From NCBI RefSeq assembly GCF_014268815.2, contig NZ_JABWRE020000001.1, forward strand, positions 2,857,001-2,921,000: a DNA stretch of 64,000 nt. The letters are read 5' to 3'. Each line of letters begins with the position of its first letter. Position 1 is the first letter of the stretch. Shown here piece by piece: positions 58,379-64,000 of the stretch. Below the pieces are notes generated by a model, which saw nothing but the letters and a program-made list of their open reading frames with translations, searched no databases and was not told where the DNA came from. The position numbers and the translations under genes were made by a program. This DNA is from Pseudomonas urmiensis. Its GTDB lineage: Bacteria; Pseudomonadota; Gammaproteobacteria; Pseudomonadales; Pseudomonadaceae.

Positions 58379-58463
58379 ATTGTCGACACCTTGGGTTTCT
58401 CTATGGCCAAAACTAGCGAAACAGAACCTCACAGTCAAAGACAAAATGAACATTGTCGACAAT
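58379..58463. promoter_or_regulatory. Promoter and operators of the prp operon
   Basis: Minus-strand promoter TTGACT (58433-58438), 17-bp spacer, TAGTTT (58410-58415). A perfect palindrome ATTGTCGACAAT (58452-58463) lies 13 bp upstream of the -35 box and a ten-base match ATTGTCGACA (58379-58388) lies over the regulator ribosome site. Palindromes like this are usual targets of GntR-family repressors, so the regulator probably controls its own operon. A weaker ATTGTTGACA is at 58591-58600 toward the divergent gene. Confidence 0.72.
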
Positions 58464-58664
58464 CGTCTAAGAACGAACTTACTCAGCCGATTCGCTGTCA
58501 GATCGCGGCGCGCTGGCGTCAAGACGTCGGCGTGATAGAATGCCGCGCTTCCCGAGGGAGAATGAGTAGTCTGTCTGTACGGCAATTCATATTGTTGACA
58601 GATTAACGAGGATGCTTGGCCAGTCGCCTTGCCCTGAACCCAGCACAGCACCGCGCCAGGATTT

Positions 58665-59201
58665 ATGAGACTTACACCCGTTTTAATGTTGCTCTGCCTT
58701 GCCCTGCTGCCGGCCCTTGGCCAAGCGGCTCAAAAGTCCGTGTACGGGCTCAACGAATATGCGCGCTTGAACGACCTGGACCTTGAGGTCGCGGCCAAGC
58801 TCGATACCGGTGCCAAGACCGCCTCGCTCAGCGCCCGCGACATCAAGCGCTTCAAGCGCAACGGCGAGAGCTGGGTACGTTTCTACCTGGCCATCGACGC
58901 CGCGCATTCGCACCCGATCGAACGGCCATTGGCCCGGGTCAGCAAGATCAAGCGCCGCGCTGGCGACTATGACGCTGAAGAAGGCAAGGCCTACACCGCC
59001 CGCCCGGTGATCGAACTGAACATTTGCATGGGCCAGACCCTGCGCACCATCGAAGTCAACCTCACCGACCGCAGCGCCTTCCAGTTCCCGCTGCTGATCG
59101 GCTCGGAGGCCTTGAAAGACTTCGATGCGCTGGTCGACCCAAGCCTCAAATACGCGGCCGGCAAACCTGCCTGTGCCACCGACGCTCCTAAAGCAGAGTA
59201 A
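58665..59201 (+). CDS. Retropepsin-like protease of the RimK-associated family
   Basis: A 178-residue exported protein: signal peptide (MRLTPVLMLLCLALLPALGQAA), then the PF05618-type domain with AAKLDTGAKTASLSA, an aspartic-protease-like D-T-G-A motif, and FQFPLLIGSEALKDFDALVD. Older annotations call it an ATP-dependent zinc protease, but the motif looks like a retropepsin. It begins a three-gene operon with the 7TM and ligase genes. Likely periplasmic; substrate unknown. Confidence 0.85.
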   Translation: MRLTPVLMLLCLALLPALGQAAQKSVYGLNEYARLNDLDLEVAAKLDTGAKTASLSARDIKRFKRNGESWVRFYLAIDAAHSHPIERPLARVSKIKRRAGDYDAEEGKAYTARPVIELNICMGQTLRTIEVNLTDRSAFQFPLLIGSEALKDFDALVDPSLKYAAGKPACATDAPKAE

Positions 59202-59206
59202 TCCCG

Positions 59207-60742
59207 ATGCGCTCTCTTACCCTTCACCTGAAAGTCCTCATCACCGTGCTGGTGCTGCTGGGCGTGGCGGTTACGGCCTATCAGATCTTCTTCCTCGGCA
59301 TCCCGGTGACCGAGGATGAAACCGACGACTTGTGGAACATCGACGCCAAGGTCGAGTTCGTCGCCAGTGCCAAGGATCCGGTCAAGGTACAGATGTTCGT
59401 GCCGCCCTTGAGCCGTGACTACGTCAGCCTCAACGAGAGCTTCATCTCCAACAACTATGGGGTGAGCGTCAACCGCGCCGACGGCAACCGCAAGGTGACC
59501 TGGTCGGCCCGTCGCGCCAGCGGCAACCAGACGCTTTACTACCGCCTGGTGTTGACCAAGCGCTACAGCAACGAAAAAACCACCATCAAAGGCCCGACCT
59601 TCCGTGACAGCCTGGCCGTGGAAGGCCCCGAGAAGATCGCCGCCGAAGCCCTGATGGCGCCGATTCGCCAGCACTCGGCCGACGTCGAGACCTTTGTCAG
59701 CGAGACCATCAAGCGGGTCAATAACCTTAACGATGACAACGTCAAGCTGCTGCTGGCTGGCGATACTTCGGCGCTGAACAAGGCCAAGGTCATCGACCTG
59801 CTGCTGTCGATCGCCCACGTGCCAATGGAAAAAGTCCACACCATCCGCCTGGTCGCCGACACTCCGCAGACGCCGGAACTGTGGCTGCGCAGCTTCAACG
59901 GCAATGACTGGCTGTACTTCAACCCAGATACCGGCGAGCAGGGCCTGCCCAGCGATCGCCTGCTGTGGTGGACCGGTGATGACAACCTGATCACTGTCGA
60001 TGGCGGCAAGAAAGCCAACGTCACCTTCAGCATGAACAACAGCGAGATGAACGCCATCCGCCTGGCCAAGCTGACCGACGAGAACACCGACGCCGATTTT
60101 CTCGAATATTCGCTGTACGGCCTGCCGCTGCAAACCCAGCAGACCTTCATGATCATGGTGATGATCCCGATCGGCGTGCTGGTGATCCTGGTGCTGCGCA
60201 ACCTGATCGGCATCCAGACCCTGGGTACCTTCACCCCGGTACTGATCGCCCTGGCCTTCCGCGAGACCCAGCTGGGCTTTGGCATCATGCTGTTTACCGT
60301 GATCACCGCGCTGGGCCTGTCGCTGCGCTCCTACCTTGAGCACCTGAAGCTGCAGATGCTGCCGCGGCTGTCGGTGGTGCTGACCTTCGTCGTGGTGCTG
60401 ATCGCCGCGATCAGCCTGTTCAGCCACAAGCTGGGCCTGGAACGCGGCCTGTCGGTTGCGCTGTTCCCGATGGTGATCCTGACCATGACCATCGAACGCC
60501 TGTCGATCACTTGGGAAGAACGCGGTGGTGGCCATGCCATGAAAGTGGCGATCGGCACCCTGTTCGCAGCCTCCCTGGCGCACCTGCTGATGATGGTGCC
60601 GGAGCTGGTGTACTTCGTCTTCACCTTCCCGGCGGTACTGCTGATTCTGGTGGGCTTCATGCTGGCGATGGGTCGCTACCGCGGCTACCGCCTGACCGAG
60701 CTCGTTCGCTTCAAGGCTTTCGTAAAAAAGGCTGACGCCTGA
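59207..60742 (+). CDS. Inactive transglutaminase fused to 7TM domain
   Basis: A 511-residue membrane protein. Signal-anchor helix (VLITVLVLLGVAVTAYQIFFL, about residues 10-30), a periplasmic inactive-transglutaminase domain (about 40-300) and a C-terminal seven-helix membrane domain (from FMIMVMIPIGVLVILVLRNL to VYFVFTFPAVLLILVGFML, about 310-490). It is 5 bp behind the protease and overlaps the ligase start. Known from comparative genomics as the centre of a peptide-ligase/protease system; its function is not established as far as I can recall. Confidence 0.87.
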   Translation: MRSLTLHLKVLITVLVLLGVAVTAYQIFFLGIPVTEDETDDLWNIDAKVEFVASAKDPVKVQMFVPPLSRDYVSLNESFISNNYGVSVNRADGNRKVTWSARRASGNQTLYYRLVLTKRYSNEKTTIKGPTFRDSLAVEGPEKIAAEALMAPIRQHSADVETFVSETIKRVNNLNDDNVKLLLAGDTSALNKAKVIDLLLSIAHVPMEKVHTIRLVADTPQTPELWLRSFNGNDWLYFNPDTGEQGLPSDRLLWWTGDDNLITVDGGKKANVTFSMNNSEMNAIRLAKLTDENTDADFLEYSLYGLPLQTQQTFMIMVMIPIGVLVILVLRNLIGIQTLGTFTPVLIALAFRETQLGFGIMLFTVITALGLSLRSYLEHLKLQMLPRLSVVLTFVVVLIAAISLFSHKLGLERGLSVALFPMVILTMTIERLSITWEERGGGHAMKVAIGTLFAASLAHLLMMVPELVYFVFTFPAVLLILVGFMLAMGRYRGYRLTELVRFKAFVKKADA

Positions 60743-61722
60743 TGTTCGGACTGATCAAGACGTGGAAAGCCCTGGAGGCCCGGGGCATCATGGGTATCAA
60801 CCGGCGCAACGCGGACTATGTCCTGAAGTACAACAAGCGCAATTTGTACCCGATCGTCGACGACAAGATCATCACCAAGGAGCGTGCGATCAAGGCCGGC
60901 ATCCATGTGCCGGAGATGTACGGCATCATCGAGACAGAGAAGCAGATCGACAAGCTGCACGAGATCATCGGCGGGCGCAGCGATTTCGTCATCAAGCCGG
61001 CGCAAGGCGCTGGCGGTGACGGCATCCTGGTGATCGCCGACCGCTTTGAGGATCGCTACCGCACGGTGTCGGGCAAGATCATCAGCCACGAGGAGATCGA
61101 GCACCAGGTCTCGAGCATCCTCACTGGCCTGTACTCGTTGGGCGGCCACCGCGACCGGGCGCTGATCGAATACCGGGTGACCCCGGACCAGATCTTCAAG
61201 AGCATCAGCTACGAAGGCGTGCCGGATATCCGCATCATCGTACTGATGGGCTACCCGGTCATGGCCATGCTGCGCCTGCCGACCCGCCAGTCGGGCGGCA
61301 AGGCCAACCTGCACCAGGGCGCCATTGGCGTCGGTGTCGACCTGGCCACTGGCGTGACCCTGCGCGGCACCTGGCTGAACAACATCATCAGCAAGCACCC
61401 GGACACCACCAACGCGGTGGACGGCGTGCAACTGCCAAACTGGGACGGCTTCATGAAGCTGGCCGCTGGCTGCTATGAATTGTGTGGCCTGGGCTATATC
61501 GGTGTGGACATGGTGCTGGACCAGGACAAGGGGCCGTTGATCCTTGAGCTGAATGCGCGTCCGGGCTTGAATATTCAGATTGCCAACGATTGCGGCTTGA
61601 CCCAGCGCACCCACGCCATCGAGGCGCATCTGGAAGCGCTGGCCAAAGATGGCCTTAGCGAAGACGCCGACCAGCGTGTGCGCGTGGCCCAAGGGCTGTT
61701 TGGGCACGTGCCTTCGCGCTAA
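60742..61722 (+). CDS. RimK-like ATP-grasp ligase
   Basis: A 326-residue alpha-L-glutamate-ligase-like ATP-grasp enzyme. Motifs: NLYPIVDDKIITKERAIKAG, VIKPAQGAGGDGILVI (ATP loop, Lys), GGKANLHQGAIGVGVDLATG and LELNARPGLNIQIAND (metal-binding Glu/Asn). It is probably cytosolic, adding amino acids to a peptide or small molecule. It overlaps the 7TM gene by one base (TGATG). Confidence 0.9.
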   Translation: MFGLIKTWKALEARGIMGINRRNADYVLKYNKRNLYPIVDDKIITKERAIKAGIHVPEMYGIIETEKQIDKLHEIIGGRSDFVIKPAQGAGGDGILVIADRFEDRYRTVSGKIISHEEIEHQVSSILTGLYSLGGHRDRALIEYRVTPDQIFKSISYEGVPDIRIIVLMGYPVMAMLRLPTRQSGGKANLHQGAIGVGVDLATGVTLRGTWLNNIISKHPDTTNAVDGVQLPNWDGFMKLAAGCYELCGLGYIGVDMVLDQDKGPLILELNARPGLNIQIANDCGLTQRTHAIEAHLEALAKDGLSEDADQRVRVAQGLFGHVPSR

Positions 61723-61737
61723 TGGCTTAGCCCGTTG

Positions 61738-61845
61738 GGGTCCGCTTCGCGGGCGAGCCCGCTCCCACAGGAACCGCGCATATTTTCAGATCAGCGCTAT
61801 CCCTGTGGGAGCGGGCTCGCCCGCGAAGGGCCGCGAAGCGGACCC
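61738..61845. repeat. REP element pair (inverted)
   Basis: Two REP copies with arms of about 34 bp (GGGTCCGCTTCGCGGGCGAG...), after the ligase gene. The spacer and right half share a 44-bp stretch identical to the REP pair after pabB, 1.5 kb away. Confidence 0.88.
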
Positions 61846-61935
61846 AAACACAAGCTTGAATGTCGCGCCCAGTGCTAGGCCCTTTTCCTACAGACCATTA
61901 CAATCCCCTCCTCGCCTTCATCGCCGCCCATTCGC

Positions 61936-63279
61936 ATGCCGACCTGTACGCTCCACCCCCTGCCCTACCAGCCCGACCCTGCCGCCTATTTCGCCCGACT
62001 GCGCCAGGCGCCCGGCGCGATCCTGCTCGACAGCGCCCGCCCTGGGGCCGAGCGTGGCCGCTTCGACCTGCTCAGCGCCTGGCCGGTGGCACATTTGCAG
62101 GCAGAGCCTGACGAAGATGGCCGGGCTTACTTACAGCGCCTGCGCGATGGCTTGGCCGAGCTGGGGCACGCCGATCTCCCTGACAACCTTGAGCTGCCCT
62201 TTGCCGGCGGCCTGATCGGCTACCTGAGCTACGACTTCGGTCGGCGCCTGGAACAGCTGCCCAGCATGGCCGTGGACGATCTGGGCCTGCCGGATGCACA
62301 GCTGGGCCTGTATGCCTGGGCGCTGGTCAGCGACCACCTGCTGGGCACCACGCAACTGGTGTTTCACCCCAGCTTGCCAGCGAGCGAGCAGCAGCGGCTG
62401 ATCAGCCTGTTCGAGGCACCTGCCGTTGATCAAAGCACCGACTTCCAGCTGCTTGCGCCCATGCGTGGCGACCTTGAACCAGCCCACTATCGCCAGGCTT
62501 TCGATCAGGTCCAGCACTACATTCAGGCCGGCGACTGCTACCAGATCAACCTCACCCAGCGTTTCCGCGCTGCCTGCCAGGGAGATCCGTGGCACGCCTA
62601 CCAGGCCCTGCGCAAGGCTTGCCCAACCCCGTTCTCCGGCTATCAGCAGTTGGCCGACGGCAGCGCGCTGCTGAGTTTTTCCCCCGAGCGCTTTGTTCGC
62701 GTAAGCCAAGGCCAGGTAGAAACCCGCCCGATCAAAGGCACCCGCCCGCGCTCCAGCGACCCGCAGCAAGATGCGCGCAACGCTGCCGAACTGCTCGCCA
62801 GCGCCAAGGACCGCTCGGAAAACCTGATGATCGTCGACCTGCTGCGCAATGATCTAGGACGCACCTGCGAGATCGGCACCGTCAAGGTTCCCGAGCTGTT
62901 CAGCCTGGAGAGCTACCCCAATGTCCATCACCTGGTCAGCAGCATCACCGGGCAGCTGGCCAGCGGCAAAGACGCTCTGGACCTGATCGGCGACAGCTTC
63001 CCCGGTGGCTCGATCACCGGCGCACCGAAGATCCGCGCCATGCAGATCATCGACGAGCTGGAGCCGACTCGCCGGGCGTTGTACTGCGGCTCGCTGTTGT
63101 ACATCGATGTGCGCGGCGAAATGGACAGTTCCATCGCCATTCGCAGCCTGCTGATCAAGGACGGTCAGGCCTGTTGCTGGGGTGGCGGCGCAGTGGTGGC
63201 GGATTCGCAGTGGGAGGCGGAGTATGAGGAGTCGATCGCCAAGGTGCGGGTGTTGATGCAGACGCTGCAAAGCCTCTGA
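61936..63279 (+). CDS. pabB: Aminodeoxychorismate synthase component I
   Basis: A 447-residue chorismate-binding enzyme that makes 4-amino-4-deoxychorismate for folate. The signature RPIKGTRPR (Lys about 267) marks PabB rather than TrpE (which has PIAGT). INLTQRF, LMIVDLLRNDLGR, DSFPGGSITGAPKIRAMQII and GGGAVVADSQWEAEYEES complete the active site. The start at 61936 gives the family N-terminus. Partner PabA is not in this window. Confidence 0.95.
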   Translation: MPTCTLHPLPYQPDPAAYFARLRQAPGAILLDSARPGAERGRFDLLSAWPVAHLQAEPDEDGRAYLQRLRDGLAELGHADLPDNLELPFAGGLIGYLSYDFGRRLEQLPSMAVDDLGLPDAQLGLYAWALVSDHLLGTTQLVFHPSLPASEQQRLISLFEAPAVDQSTDFQLLAPMRGDLEPAHYRQAFDQVQHYIQAGDCYQINLTQRFRAACQGDPWHAYQALRKACPTPFSGYQQLADGSALLSFSPERFVRVSQGQVETRPIKGTRPRSSDPQQDARNAAELLASAKDRSENLMIVDLLRNDLGRTCEIGTVKVPELFSLESYPNVHHLVSSITGQLASGKDALDLIGDSFPGGSITGAPKIRAMQIIDELEPTRRALYCGSLLYIDVRGEMDSSIAIRSLLIKDGQACCWGGGAVVADSQWEAEYEESIAKVRVLMQTLQSL

Positions 63280-63289
63280 TCCGTGTCGC

Positions 63290-63379
63290 CCTTTTCGCGG
63301 GCAAGCCCGCTCCCACAGAAACCGCGCATATTTTCAGATCAGCGCTATCCCTGTGGGAGCGGGCTTGCCCGCGAAAAGG
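63290..63379. repeat. REP element pair (inverted)
   Basis: Two REP copies with arms CCTTTTCGCGGGCAAGCCCG.../...CGGGCTTGCCCGCGAAAAGG, spacer GAAACCGCGCATATTTTCAG-type, in the 213-bp gap between pabB and cysH. Confidence 0.88.
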
Positions 63380-63492
63380 ACAACACCGTTCTCGAACCGA
63401 TTACGCCATGGCAGAACGTCTACCCCGCCATTTTTTGTTACCATCTGCCTATTACGAGCGCACAGCGCCATACACACGATGGAAACCGCCTG

Positions 63493-64000
63493 ATGAGCCA
63501 AGCCTTCGACGTCGCCGCCCTGGCCGCGACCTACGCCAACAAGTCCCCGCAGGACATTCTCAAGCTCGCCTTCGAACACTTTGGCGACGACCTGTGGATC
63601 TCATTCAGCGGCGCCGAGGATGTGGTGCTGGTGGATATGGCCTGGAAACTGAACAAACAGGTCAAGGTCTTCAGCCTCGATACCGGCCGTCTGCACCCGG
63701 AGACCTATCGTTTTATCGATCAGGTCCGCGAGCAGTACAACCTGCCGATCGAGATCCTCAGCCCGGACCGGGCCAAGCTGGATCCATTCGTCAAGGATAA
63801 GGGCCTGTTCAGTTTCTACAAGGATGGCCATGGCGAATGCTGCGGCATCCGCAAGATCGAGCCGCTGCGGCGCAAACTGTCCACCGTCAGCGCCTGGGCC
63901 ACAGGCCAACGTCGCGACCAGAGCCCTGGCACCCGCAGCCAGGTTGCCGCGCTGGAAATCGACTCGGCGTTCTCCACTGCTGAACGCACGCTGTACAAGT
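63493..64000 (+). CDS. cysH: Phosphoadenylyl/adenylyl-sulfate reductase (partial)
   Basis: The first 169 residues of CysH; the end lies beyond the window. Sequence [20 protein letters not shown], then [14 protein letters not shown] (PAPS/APS loop), [18 protein letters not shown] and [16 protein letters not shown]. The Cys-Cys pair in GECCGIRK is typical of [4Fe-4S] APS-reducing enzymes as in Pseudomonas, so APS is the likely substrate. It reduces activated sulfate to sulfite for cysteine synthesis. CTGATG start after pabB with a REP pair between them. Confidence 0.94.
   Translation, partial: MSQAFDVAALAATYANKSPQDILKLAFEHFGDDLWISFSGAEDVVLVDMAWKLNKQVKVFSLDTGRLHPETYRFIDQVREQYNLPIEILSPDRAKLDPFVKDKGLFSFYKDGHGECCGIRKIEPLRRKLSTVSAWATGQRRDQSPGTRSQVAALEIDSAFSTAERTLYK

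Noticed and set aside
1..64000. tRNA, rRNA, transposase or CRISPR features
   Set aside because: None was seen on either strand by reading; tRNAscan or similar was not available, so a missed tRNA is possible but not supported.

Overview
The window looks like a chromosome segment of a Pseudomonas of the P. putida group. It is GC-rich, carries REP elements of the GCGGGCAAGCCCGCTCCCAC type, and has the Pseudomonas order acnB / prpD-prpF-acnD-prpC-prpB / GntR regulator, plus DUF1654 and AlpA proteins. This assignment comes from recognising protein families and gene order; no database search was possible.

Positions 1 to about 45,780 are most of a lambdoid (siphovirus-type) prophage. A bidirectional control region at 29.3-31.4 kb holds a CI-like repressor, a Cro-like protein and arrays of 15-bp operator-like sites. 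The minus-strand arm runs leftward: cro, small ribbon-helix-helix (RHH) proteins, a Rha/KilAC antirepressor-like protein, an O-like replication gene with internal iterons, a loader-like gene, ninB-like and ninG, a Q-slot gene, two holin-like proteins, metallopeptidase, terminase, portal, head morphogenesis, scaffold, capsid, head-tail joining, tail tube, G/GT chaperone with a -1 frameshift site, tape measure, and M, L, K, I and J (cut by the left edge). The plus-strand arm runs rightward from a PL-like promoter: structured leader RNAs, small accessory proteins, coiled-coil protein, ERF annealase, YqaJ exonuclease, a C5 cytosine methyltransferase, a Lar-like restriction-alleviation protein, many overlapping tiny genes and an AlpA/excisionase-like protein at the right end. 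Oppositely oriented or AT-rich cargo genes (morons) interrupt both arms at 4.1-5.9, 22.0, 39.9-40.5 and 43.1-43.7 kb. No integrase and no endolysin were found; they may lie beyond the left edge, or the integrase may be lost.

From about 45.8 kb the sequence is host chromosome: queD, a DUF1289 protein, acnB with a strongly structured leader, and the methylcitrate cycle operon (GntR regulator, prpB, prpC, acnD, prpF, prpD) on the minus strand. On the plus strand follow a conserved but poorly understood trio (retropepsin-like protease, inactive-transglutaminase 7TM protein, RimK-like ATP-grasp ligase), then pabB and the start of cysH. Paired inverted REP elements fill many host intergenic gaps.

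The candidates for undescribed biology are the three-way-junction RNAs in the rightward early leader (31.94-32.03 and 32.95-33.10 kb), the short RNA opposite the antirepressor gene (28.08-28.13 kb), the acnB leader and the protease/7TM/ligase trio.
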